A stretch of DNA of 64,000 nt from Anaerolineae bacterium. Lineage in GTDB: Bacteria > Chloroflexota > Anaerolineae > 4572-78 > J111. This document shows positions 42,901 through 49,734 of this stretch, in pieces. Position 1 is the stretch's first letter. Each line of letters starts with the position of its first letter. Location: contig JAKLJP010000007.1 of NCBI GenBank assembly GCA_023151115.1, positions 195,280 to 259,279 on the forward strand, written 5' to 3'. A model generated the notes under the pieces. The model did no database searches and was not told where the DNA came from. It worked only from the letters and a program-made list of their open reading frames with translations. The position numbers and the translations under genes are program-made.

Positions 42901-43894
42901 GGGCGCCGAACAGGACCAGCAGGACGCTGCCTTTATCGCCGACGGCCAGCTTATTGACGCTGCCCTCGAAGCGGTAAATCATCTCCTGGGCGTCGCGCAA
43001 AAAGCTGCTCAGGCGCGGCCCGGCTTCGGGGTCGTGGTCATAATCCAGGCCGCTGAAGCCGACAAAACAAACAGTCATCGGCTTGAGTTCGGCCAGCATA
43101 TCTTTGTAGTCGCTTTCCAAGCTGCTGGAGATAGCACCAGGGATGTAACTGCGCAGGGCTGCGGCTATCGTGGCAGTAGCAGTCTCGTCCAGGCTCGACC
43201 AGTCGGGCAGCGTTGAGGCAGTCGGGAGGGATACATCGCCTACCCGGATGAGACGATAGAAGCCAGGGACCACTTCGATCGCCTGCACCGCCTGTCCTTC
43301 AAGCAGTTTCCAGGCGGTTTCATCGGCTACAATTTCACCGGCCTGGGCATGGTTTTCGGCGTGGCTCATATTAGCAAGCGGCGCGCCGGCCAGCACATAC
43401 TCCCAGCGCCCGTAAACGCCGCCGGCGTGAATCTCCAACACTTCGCCGGCGCTGAGGCCGATTTTCATTTTGAGTTCAAAATTGCCCTGTTTGCTGGAGA
43501 TGGTGGCGAAGCGGGCCATAGCCGCTTGCATGGCAAAGGCGGCCTGGGCGGCCCGGCCCATAGCCTCAGCCAGGTCAGCCGCCGCGCAAGGCCAAATCAG
43601 GCTCAGGGCATCGCCGCCAAATTTGACCACCTGCCCCCCGTGCGATTCGACGGTGGTGATGAGGGCCTCAAAGACGCGGTTGAGGATAGCGGTCAATTCT
43701 TCTGCACCACGTACCCCGGCGGAGGCCAGCCCCTCGGCCAGGGGGGTAAAGCCGGAAATATCGGCAAAAACCGTGGCCGCATGGAAGCGCCGCCACTCGC
43801 CGCCCAGTTGCCGGTGCGGGTTTTGCAGTAACAGCTGCGTAACCGGCGGCGGCACATAAACACTCAGAGTTTGAAGTTGTTCAATGGTTGTCAT
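39911..43894 (-). CDS. Tandem class III cyclase-homology, AAA ATPase and TPR signalling protein
   Basis: 1327 residues from ATG 43894 (MTTIEQLQTLSVYVPPPV); a longer ORF start lies in a CACTACGC repeat. Cyclase domain 1 (about 55-230) has FADISGFTPLAEGL and GGQVVKFGGDALSLIW, both metal aspartates present. Cyclase domain 2 (about 290-455) has CFVGFSGLDYD, where the first Asp is not in place, then KLAVGDKGS and IGDTVNLAARLM. An AAA/STAND ATPase follows (NGEAGVGKSRLAAEIVRRW), then a helical region and about ten C-terminal TPRs (NYLGLIHTQMSDYEQARQDYQQAL). It probably makes cAMP or senses nucleotides. It lies between trpC and trpF on the opposite strand. Confidence 0.87.
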   Translation of the reverse strand: MTTIEQLQTLSVYVPPPVTQLLLQNPHRQLGGEWRRFHAATVFADISGFTPLAEGLASAGVRGAEELTAILNRVFEALITTVESHGGQVVKFGGDALSLIWPCAAADLAEAMGRAAQAAFAMQAAMARFATISSKQGNFELKMKIGLSAGEVLEIHAGGVYGRWEYVLAGAPLANMSHAENHAQAGEIVADETAWKLLEGQAVQAIEVVPGFYRLIRVGDVSLPTASTLPDWSSLDETATATIAAALRSYIPGAISSSLESDYKDMLAELKPMTVCFVGFSGLDYDHDPEAGPRLSSFLRDAQEMIYRFEGSVNKLAVGDKGSVLLVLFGAPPFFHEDDEVRAVACALALGKVAARHRLEARIGLAAGPLFAGPLGAPQRREYTVIGDTVNLAARLMQKAGPGEVWVDRSVQSQADRFFEFQDLGEIHLKGKAELRHVFMALREKEQDQEELVMSYLRSSQELTGRDKELKIVEALADQVWAGAGQVLLLNGEAGVGKSRLAAEIVRRWMERGGVSHGGDCVSYGSKTPYLPWRGILSSIAGLSSRLPVKERLARLTRLLHRLSTSAPATGPQHTASSREAYWLERLPLLANILGLEADETDLTRNLSDNLRRDNIFAAIRTIALAEAQQRPTLLLLEDTHWSDELSLELAIYLATEIATQPILLLLAHRPLGQPVPSSYQRLLALPHTTAIQVEELGPEAGLKLAQTKLGVKSLPTPLADLIGRKGQGNPLFIEELLNSLLSMGALTIENGECRLTGDLDKQELPDTVQKVVLARIDRLPEAEKITLKVAAAIGRTFQRDLLEAVHPWVTATTTLNAHLASLQAKDFTRQEAKESELDFLFKHVITQEVAYETMLYSQRRELHATIGAVLESRYAQNEGEIVDLLAYHYARSNQRDKALHYLRLAGQKALDGYANEAAIGYFGDALAVAKELEIVKVQYDLLAGRELAYSRLGNRMAQVEDLTRMKALALAEGDLAHQLETGNRRLQLATNLGDYHDAIEIAQETLALAEQSGQPLWAARTLVNLGITEWRQGRYAEARAAFQQVLAVEGAVNDDQLRATSLNYLGLIHTQMSDYEQARQDYQQALEIYRSSGDRGGEAGCANNLGLLEASLGRYEQAQQCYMQALSISHAIGDRLREGISLNTLGQVQTILGDYRQAQDNLERSLALRNTIGDRRGAAFCLHDLGYLYLARGQAEEAVRRFHLACSLRRDLGEIGNYVASLAAMGEASLAAGEAVLAYQSLREAIEHLQNSSGSGEYPPQNVWWIYAQVCRARNDEPEAQWALREAYNLVKAKADLIHNLELQQSYLENVRINAAVMAEIVNSQL

Positions 43895-44352
43895 CACAGG
43901 TAAGGTAGTGTTGCGTAGTGCGTGGTGCGTATAGAATAAACAGAACACATCCTACGAAACGACGAAAAAGATTGTTTGAATAGCTAGAATTTGCAGCGAT
44001 TTTGGGGGTGAAGGGCGCAGCACAAGCGGAAGGTGGTCCCCCGGTACTATTTTAACACAAAAGTTTTTGAATTGGGTTTGAGTGGAATAAATTTTAACGT
44101 TGTTAAAAATATTAATCGCACCAGTGAGGGTATTTGTTCAATAGGACAATAGTTTAGTATGATATGTGAAGCGTGATGCGTGAAGCGTGAGGCGTAAAAT
44201 GAGATGCTTGGTTACTATAGTTCTCCAGAAAAGTTTTCGTCACTGAAACAGGTAGCAAGGTAGCATGTAGCAGGCCATAAGTTTGCTACTTTGCTACCTG
44301 CTACCTTGATTGTTGGGAAGGAATTTTTCTGGACACCTATAAGAGGACAAGA
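43895..44352. other. Gene-free region upstream of the cyclase gene and of trpF
   Basis: About 460 bases. Near the cyclase start is a GCGTAGTGCGTGGTGCGT repeat (43912-43932). A -35/-10 pair TTGTTC (44136-44141), 18 bases, TATGAT (44160-44165) could drive trpF. After it come a GCGTGAAGCGTGATGCGTGA-type repeat (44168-44198) and a GGTAGCAAGGTAGCA / TGCTACCTGCTACC hairpin (44250-44308). I see no second T-box here. Confidence 0.5.
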
Positions 44353-45108
44353 ATGACAAAAGTTAAAATCTGCGGGATTACCAATTTGGAAGATGCGCTC
44401 GTGGCGGTGGAGGCCGGGGCGGATTTGTTGGGTTTTATTTTTTATGAGCCAAGTCCGCGTTACGTGAAGCCGGAAACTGTGCGTGAAATAGTGTCAAGTG
44501 TCAGGTGCCAGGTGTCGAGTGTCGAGTGTCAAGTGTCAAGTGATACAGTACAAGAAGCCAAAGACCGGGATCAAACACCCTACGCACCACGCACCACGCA
44601 CCACGTTGCTTTCATCGGCGTCTTTGTCAACAGCCCGCTTGACGCCGTTGCTCGCCTGCTGGATTTCTGCGGACTCGACGCCGCTCAATTGCACGGCGAA
44701 GAGCCGCCGGAGTTTGTGAGTCATTTCGCCGGCCGGGCCTTCAAAGCCCTGCGTCCCCAATCGCTGGGGGAGGCTGAGGCATCCATCGAAAAATATCTCC
44801 CCTGCTCCCCCGCCGGGCGCTCCGCGCTCGGCAGTCCCCTGCTCCCCTGCTTTCTTCTCGATGCCTATCATCCCAATCTCTACGGCGGCACCGGCCACGT
44901 GACCGATTGGGAGATGGCGGCCAGCATTGCCCGGCGGTATCCCATCATGCTGGCGGGGAGTTTGACGCCTGAAAATGTAGGCGAGGCGGTGCAGGTGGTT
45001 CAACCCTGGGGAGTGGATGTCAGCAGCGGGGTGGAGCGGGAGAAGGGGAAAAAAGACCATAATAAGGTAAGAGCGTTTGTGGAGGCGGTGCGAGCTGCTT
45101 CACCTTGA
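44353..45108 (+). CDS. trpF: Phosphoribosylanthranilate isomerase with two repeat insertions
   Basis: 251 residues against about 205 in typical TrpF. The barrel motifs are KICGITNLEDAL (Cys7), ADLLGFIFYEPSPRYV, VAFIGVFVN, LDAAQLHGEEPPEF, FLLDAYHPNLYGGTG, MLAGSLTPENV and WGVDVSSGVE. It isomerises PRA to CdRP. About 38 extra residues (47-84, CQVSS units, then RTTHHV) and about 17 extra residues (150-167, PCSPAGRSALGSPLLPC) are encoded by repeats of the AGTGTCA, CACCACG and CTCCCCTG families. All catalytic motifs are retained, so the enzyme may still fold. Confidence 0.92.
   Translation: MTKVKICGITNLEDALVAVEAGADLLGFIFYEPSPRYVKPETVREIVSSVRCQVSSVECQVSSDTVQEAKDRDQTPYAPRTTHHVAFIGVFVNSPLDAVARLLDFCGLDAAQLHGEEPPEFVSHFAGRAFKALRPQSLGEAEASIEKYLPCSPAGRSALGSPLLPCFLLDAYHPNLYGGTGHVTDWEMAASIARRYPIMLAGSLTPENVGEAVQVVQPWGVDVSSGVEREKGKKDHNKVRAFVEAVRAASP
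44491..44604. repeat. AGTGTCA and CACCACG repeats inside trpF
   Basis: Five to six AGTGTCA/GGTGTCG units (44491-44545) and three CGCACCA units (44583-44604) with a GACCGGGA piece between. The whole tract stays in frame and makes the first TrpF insertion. Confidence 0.85.
44802..44852. repeat. CTCCCCTG repeat inside trpF (second insertion)
   Basis: TCCCCTGCTCCCCCG and CAGTCCCCTGCTCCCCTGC flank a CGGGCGCTCCGCGCTCG hairpin. It is in frame and belongs to the family found at 9944-10013. Confidence 0.8.
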
Positions 45109-45145
45109 ACCGATGGAGTTTAAGAAAATAGTTCGGAAAAAAGTT

Positions 45146-45345
45146 ACACGGAGAAGCACGGAGAAGACACAGAGATTCGTTGAGATTTCTCTGTGGTTCT
45201 CTGCGACACCTCTGCGAGTCTTTGTGTTCCTGTTTACCGATTTTGTTTTTGAACCTTCATAAGTTCAAGGCTGAAAGTAAAAGCGCACTTCAATGTACTG
45301 AATTTTATCTGCGAAATCTGTGTAATCTGTGGTTTATTTTGAAGG
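45146..45345. repeat. ACACGGAGAAG / TCTCTGTGG and ATCTGTGTAATCTGTGG repeats before trpB
   Basis: TTACACGGAGAAGCACGGAG and CACAGAG face CTCTGTGGTTCTCTGCG...CTTTGTGTTC (45146-45230). A second family, ATCTGCGAAATCTGTGTAATC (45310-45335), follows. Both types are common intergenic repeats in diverse bacteria. No gene is present between trpF and trpB. Confidence 0.75.
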
Positions 45346-45352
45346 AGTCTCA

Positions 45353-46582
45353 ATGAACACATCCCAAATCAAAGGCAAATTCGGCCCTTACGGCGGCCAG
45401 TTTGTGCCCGAAACATTGATGCCGGCCCTGGCCGAACTTGAAGCAGCCTATGAAGCGACCCAGGCTGATCCTGAATTTCAGGCCGAATTTCAGCATTTGC
45501 TCAAAACCTACGTCGGACGGCCTACCCCGCTGACTTACGCCGGGCGGCTGACGGCGCACTTGGGGGGGGCCAAAATCTATCTCAAACGAGAGGATTTGAC
45601 CCACACCGGGGCGCACAAAATCAACAATGCCCTGGGACAGGCGTTGCTGGCTAAACGTATGGGCAAACGGCGCATTGTCGCCGAAACCGGAGCCGGCCAG
45701 CACGGAGTGGGCAGCGCCACCGCCTGCGCGCTGTTGGGGTTGGAGTGCATCGTCTACATGGGCGAGGTGGATATGGCTCGCCAGCAGCCCAATGTGTTCC
45801 GCATGCGTCTGGCCGGAACCGAGGTGCGCCCAGTAAGCAGCGGCAGCCGAACCCTGAAAGACGCCATCAACGAGGCCATCCGTGATTGGGTAACAAATGT
45901 GCGGACAACCCACTATCTGCTCGGCTCGGTGCTGGGGCCGCACCCTTATCCGACGATGGTCCGTGATTTTCAAAGCGTAATTGGCCGCGAGGCCCGCGCC
46001 CAGATTTTGGAAGCGGAAGGCCGCCTGCCCGATTTGCTGCTGGCCTGCGTCGGCGGCGGGTCGAACGCGATGGGGTTATTCCACGCTTTTGTAGGAGACA
46101 AACAGGTAGATATGCTCGGCGTCGAAGCCGGCGGCAGCGGCATCGAGACGGGCAAGCATGCGGCCAGGTTTGCGCCGCCATCCCTCGCGGAAGGAGGCAG
46201 GAGCGGGGTCGAGGCGCGTTTGGGCGTCCTCCATGGCACCAAATCCTATGTGTTGCAAACGCCCGACGGCCAGATTGCCGAAACGCACTCGATTAGCGCC
46301 GGGCTGGATTATCCCTCGGTCGGGCCGGAGCATGCCTGGCTGCGCGACCAGGAACGGGCCGGCTACACCTACGCCACCGACGCAGAAGCCCTGGCGGCGG
46401 TCAAAACCCTCAGCCAGATGGAAGGGATTATCCCGGCCCTGGAGTCGGCTCATGCCATCGCCGAAGTCATCAAACGCGCCCCCACCATGTCCAGGGATAG
46501 TATTATCATCGTCAATCTGTCGGGCCGGGGCGACAAGGATTTGGATACGATTATGCGAGAGTTAGGAAAACGTGAAGCGTGA
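45353..46582 (+). CDS. trpB: Tryptophan synthase beta chain
   Basis: 409 residues from ATG 45353 with GGAG upstream. The PLP lysine is K89 in [29 protein letters not shown] (phosphate loop), [18 protein letters not shown] segment ([18 protein letters not shown]) and LSGRGDKD are present. It condenses indole with serine to tryptophan and pairs with TrpA. It is a standard TrpB1 form. One acidic/Gly-rich segment ([15 protein letters not shown]) is slightly longer than usual. Confidence 0.96.
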   Translation: MNTSQIKGKFGPYGGQFVPETLMPALAELEAAYEATQADPEFQAEFQHLLKTYVGRPTPLTYAGRLTAHLGGAKIYLKREDLTHTGAHKINNALGQALLAKRMGKRRIVAETGAGQHGVGSATACALLGLECIVYMGEVDMARQQPNVFRMRLAGTEVRPVSSGSRTLKDAINEAIRDWVTNVRTTHYLLGSVLGPHPYPTMVRDFQSVIGREARAQILEAEGRLPDLLLACVGGGSNAMGLFHAFVGDKQVDMLGVEAGGSGIETGKHAARFAPPSLAEGGRSGVEARLGVLHGTKSYVLQTPDGQIAETHSISAGLDYPSVGPEHAWLRDQERAGYTYATDAEALAAVKTLSQMEGIIPALESAHAIAEVIKRAPTMSRDSIIIVNLSGRGDKDLDTIMRELGKREA

Positions 46583-46645
46583 ACCGTCTTGCGTCTTGCG
46601 TCTTGCGTAATCTTTAACGGAAGACGCAACACGCAAGACGAATTA
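46570..46645. repeat. CGTCTTGCG hairpin repeat between trpB and trpS
   Basis: CGTGAAGCGTGAACCGTCTTGCG and two more TCTTGCG units face GGAAGACGCAACACGCAAGACG. The repeat begins at the last codons of trpB (KREA). Confidence 0.8.
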
Positions 46646-46670
46646 TTTAACTATTCTGTGAGGTATTTCT

Positions 46671-47672
46671 ATGACCAACGAACCGGCTAAAAAACGAGTC
46701 TTCTCCGGCATCCAGCCGTCGGGGAATTTGCACATTGGCAATTATCTGGGGGCGATTAAAAACTGGGTGGCGGAGCAGCACAAATATCACAATGTTTTTT
46801 GCATTGTTGACCTGCACGCTCTGACCGTGCCGCAAGACCCGGCGGAACTGTACCAAAAAACACGCGAGGTGGCCCTGCTGTACCTGGCCTGCGGGATTGA
46901 CCTGGAACACTGTGCCATTTTTGTCCAGAGCCATATTTCGGCTCACTCCGAGCTGACCTGGCTGCTCAACTGCGTCACGCCGCTTGGCTGGCTGGAGCGA
47001 ATGACCCAGTACAAGGACAAAGCGGCCAAGCAGGAGAGCGTCGGGGTGGGGCTGCTGGATTATCCGGTGCTGATGGCCGCCGACATCATTTTGTATGACA
47101 GTCACTACGTGCCGGTGGGCGAAGACCAGAAGCAGCATGTGGAATTGACCCGTGATATTGCCATCCGCTTCAACAACCTGTACGGCGAGACCTTTGTCGT
47201 CCCCGATGTGCTGATTCCCAAAGCCGGGGCGCGGGTCAAAGGGCTGGACGACCCGACGGCCAAAATGAGCAAGAGCAGCGTGACGCAAGGCCATGCCCTG
47301 CGGCTGCTCGACCCACCCGATGTGCTGCGCAAATCCATCATGCGGGCCACCACCGACTCGCTGAACCGGATTGCTTTTGACCCGGAAAATCAGCCCGGCG
47401 TGTATAACCTGCTCAACATTTATCAAGCCATTACCAACAAAAGTCAGGCAGAAATCCTGGCCGAGTTCGAGGGTAAGGGCTACGGCAACCTCAAAAAGCA
47501 GGTGGCCGACGTGGTTATCGCGGCGCTGGAACCGATGCAGACCCGTTACTACGAGATGGCTAAAGACCCGGCCTACATCGAGCAGGTCCTCAAAGAAGGT
47601 GCGGATCGCGTCCGGCCCATTGCCGAGCATCGGCTGCGCGTGGCCCAGGAACGATTAGGCTTAAGAAAATAA
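46671..47672 (+). CDS. trpS: Tryptophanyl-tRNA synthetase
   Basis: 333 residues, class I. HIGN (21-24) in PSGNLHIGNYLGAI and TAKMSKSS (about residue 200) are the two ATP-binding signatures; GEDQKQHVELTRDIA and YPVLMAADI are conserved for TrpRS. It charges tRNA-Trp. Lying in the trp locus downstream of the T-box, it may be co-regulated with biosynthesis so that low charging raises both enzyme supply and charging capacity. Four bases separate the repeat from a good leader. Confidence 0.96.
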   Translation: MTNEPAKKRVFSGIQPSGNLHIGNYLGAIKNWVAEQHKYHNVFCIVDLHALTVPQDPAELYQKTREVALLYLACGIDLEHCAIFVQSHISAHSELTWLLNCVTPLGWLERMTQYKDKAAKQESVGVGLLDYPVLMAADIILYDSHYVPVGEDQKQHVELTRDIAIRFNNLYGETFVVPDVLIPKAGARVKGLDDPTAKMSKSSVTQGHALRLLDPPDVLRKSIMRATTDSLNRIAFDPENQPGVYNLLNIYQAITNKSQAEILAEFEGKGYGNLKKQVADVVIAALEPMQTRYYEMAKDPAYIEQVLKEGADRVRPIAEHRLRVAQERLGLRK

Positions 47673-47685
47673 GCTTGAAAGATAA

Positions 47686-48834
47686 ATGACGCACACCTTT
47701 CATTGTCCCAACTGTAACGGCCCGTTGGATTACCAGGGGGATGGCCTCACCGTAGAATGTCCATTTTGCGGCAGTTCAGTCGTTGTCCCGGAGGCGCTCC
47801 GCCCCCAGGAACCTGCCTCGCTGAATAACGTAGTGATAATCACAACAGACCAGGCAGAAAAAGCGGCCCGACCAGCCGCAAAAACAGCCTCCGGGTGGAT
47901 CGCGGGGTTGTTTCTGATCGGCCTACTCGGGGTGATTACCTTTTTTGTGACGCTGGGGCCGGACGGGACGCCGTTGGGAGCTTTGTTCCCGCCCACCGCC
48001 ACGCCGGCGCCCTCGCCCACCCCCAGCCCCACCCCCTTTGCTCCACTCGCTTTGACGTTTGGGCAAGAGGGCAGCGGCCCCGGCTATTTTGCCGACCCGC
48101 GCACACTGGCGGTAGATACCCAGGGCCGCATCTTTGTAGGCGATTATCTGCCCGGCCGCATCCAGGCTTTTACCGCCGATGGAACCTTTCTGTGGCAGCA
48201 AACCCTGCCTACCGAAAATGACACCGTCGGCGACCTGGCCGCCGATGGGCAGGGCCAGCTTTATGCCGTAGTGGGCCGCGACATCTATGTGTATCGGGCC
48301 GATACCGGCGAGCCTGTGGCGCAATGGGCCACCGCGCCGGAGCACGTCGGTTGGTACCAGGCTATTGCCGTAACACCCAAAAATGAGGTGGTGGCCGTTC
48401 AGGAGCGCGAACTGGTTAAACTGGACCGGCAAGGCCAGTTACTGCTCCATCTCGGCGGCGTCGCCATTGATTTTCTGGACCAGGTTGGGGTGAGCAAACC
48501 GGTGGATATGGTTGACATGACCGTTGACGGCGCGGGAGACATCTACATCGCCACCTCCGATAACGCTGCCCTAAAGCTCGATGCCGAGGGCAAGGTGAAG
48601 GGGCTGATCAACGGCCCACCCCAGGCCGATGGTCTTTCCTCTATCGCCGTCGCGGGTGGGGGGCAAATTGCCTGGAGTTATGATGACACCCAGGTTATCA
48701 CGGATTACACCGGCAAATATCTGGGCGCTTTCGAAACCAATTTATTTGACGATATCGAATTTAATCTACAGGGACAGTTGGTTGGCTTGAGCCGCAACCC
48801 GTCCCGCATAGAAGTTTACACCATTGGACAATAG
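47686..48834 (+). CDS. Zinc-ribbon membrane protein with NHL-type beta-propeller
   Basis: 382 residues. The N-terminal zinc ribbon ([10 protein letters not shown]...CPFCGSSVV, residues 8-30) faces the cytoplasm. A membrane helix ([22 protein letters not shown], about 67-88) and a Pro/Thr linker ([15 protein letters not shown]) follow. The outer part is a propeller with NHL-like units ([36 protein letters not shown]). I know no tryptophan-related role. It starts 13 bases after trpS, and trpA begins 10 bases after its stop, so it is embedded in the operon. Confidence 0.78.
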   Translation: MTHTFHCPNCNGPLDYQGDGLTVECPFCGSSVVVPEALRPQEPASLNNVVIITTDQAEKAARPAAKTASGWIAGLFLIGLLGVITFFVTLGPDGTPLGALFPPTATPAPSPTPSPTPFAPLALTFGQEGSGPGYFADPRTLAVDTQGRIFVGDYLPGRIQAFTADGTFLWQQTLPTENDTVGDLAADGQGQLYAVVGRDIYVYRADTGEPVAQWATAPEHVGWYQAIAVTPKNEVVAVQERELVKLDRQGQLLLHLGGVAIDFLDQVGVSKPVDMVDMTVDGAGDIYIATSDNAALKLDAEGKVKGLINGPPQADGLSSIAVAGGGQIAWSYDDTQVITDYTGKYLGAFETNLFDDIEFNLQGQLVGLSRNPSRIEVYTIGQ

Positions 48835-48844
48835 CGAGGAAACG

Positions 48845-49618
48845 ATGACGGGTATTGAACGGATTCGAAATGCTTTTACCACCGGCCGTCCGGCCTTTAT
48901 GCCCTATTCGGTGCTGGGGTATCCGACCCGCCAGGCTGGGCTGGAAACGATCCGGGCGGTCGTTGCAGCCGGGGCCGACCTGTTGGAACTGGGCGTCCCT
49001 TTTTCCGACCCGCTGGCCGATGGGCCAACAATCCAGGCAGCGACCCAAAAGTCGCTGGAAAATGGGACGACGGTCAAGGATTGTCTGGCCCAGGTGCGAG
49101 AGCTGCGCCGGCAAGGTATTGACACTCCGGCCCTGCTGATGGGTTATATCAATCCCATCCTGGCTTACGGCCCGGAAAAATTCACAGCCGACGCGGCTGC
49201 GGCGGGGGTAGACGGCTTAATCGTGCCCGATTTGCCCCCGGAAGAAGCCGCCGAACTGGAAGCCCTCTGCGCCGAACACGGTCTGGCCCTGGTTTACCTG
49301 CTGGCCCCCACCAGCACCCCGGAACGGATCAAGACCGTGGTTAAAAAATCCCAGGGCTTCATCTATCTGGTGTCGCTCACCGGCGTGACCGGGGCGCGAA
49401 ACGAACTTCCGCCCGACCTGGCCGAATTTGTGGCGCGAGTGAGAGCGCAAACCAGCCTCCCTCTGGCCGTCGGTTTTGGCATTGGCAATAGGGAGCAGGC
49501 TCGCGCCGTTGGCCGGCTGGCCGATGGGGTTATCGTCGGCAGCGCCCTGGTCAAACGCGCCGCCGAATCGCCGGAGCGAGTGCGGGAGTTGGCCGAGGAA
49601 CTTCGGGCAGCTCTATAA
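48845..49618 (+). CDS. trpA: Tryptophan synthase alpha chain
   Basis: 257 residues from ATG 48845, with GCGAGGAAA upstream; a TTG at 48824 would overlap the previous gene. [21 protein letters not shown] carries catalytic Glu48 and Asp59; [28 protein letters not shown] and [11 protein letters not shown] are conserved. It cleaves indole-glycerol phosphate and passes indole to TrpB. The N-terminal strand has [11 protein letters not shown] in place of the common ITAGDPT, a variant seen in some lineages. Confidence 0.95.
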   Translation: MTGIERIRNAFTTGRPAFMPYSVLGYPTRQAGLETIRAVVAAGADLLELGVPFSDPLADGPTIQAATQKSLENGTTVKDCLAQVRELRRQGIDTPALLMGYINPILAYGPEKFTADAAAAGVDGLIVPDLPPEEAAELEALCAEHGLALVYLLAPTSTPERIKTVVKKSQGFIYLVSLTGVTGARNELPPDLAEFVARVRAQTSLPLAVGFGIGNREQARAVGRLADGVIVGSALVKRAAESPERVRELAEELRAAL

Positions 49619-49692
49619 ACCGTGAACCGTGATACGTGATATGTGATGATCATATATCGAAAACCCGCACGCATCACGTATCACGCATCAAT
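49619..49692. repeat. CGTGATACGTGAT hairpin repeat after trpA
   Basis: CCGTGAACCGTGATACGTGATATGTGAT faces ACGCATCACGTATCACGCATCA. It lies directly after the trpA stop. Confidence 0.8.
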
Positions 49693-49698
49693 CCGCTT

Positions 49699-49728
49699 TT
49701 GCCCTTCCTCAATCTCATGGCATAATAT
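49699..49728 (+). promoter_or_regulatory. Candidate promoter of the transglycosylase gene
   Basis: TTGCCC (49699-49704) and CATAAT/TAATAT (49721-49728) lie only six bases before the ATG at 49735, so the mRNA would be leaderless. Confidence 0.4.
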
Positions 49729-49734
49729 CCCCCT

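Noticed and set aside
40283..43216. Several long plus-strand open frames opposite the cyclase/TPR gene
   Set aside because: They are complements of a well-supported multidomain gene and contain no recognisable motif.
43949..44352. A second T-box before trpF
   Set aside because: No GGTGGNACC bulge, specifier loop or regulated terminator is found; only repeats and a weak promoter.
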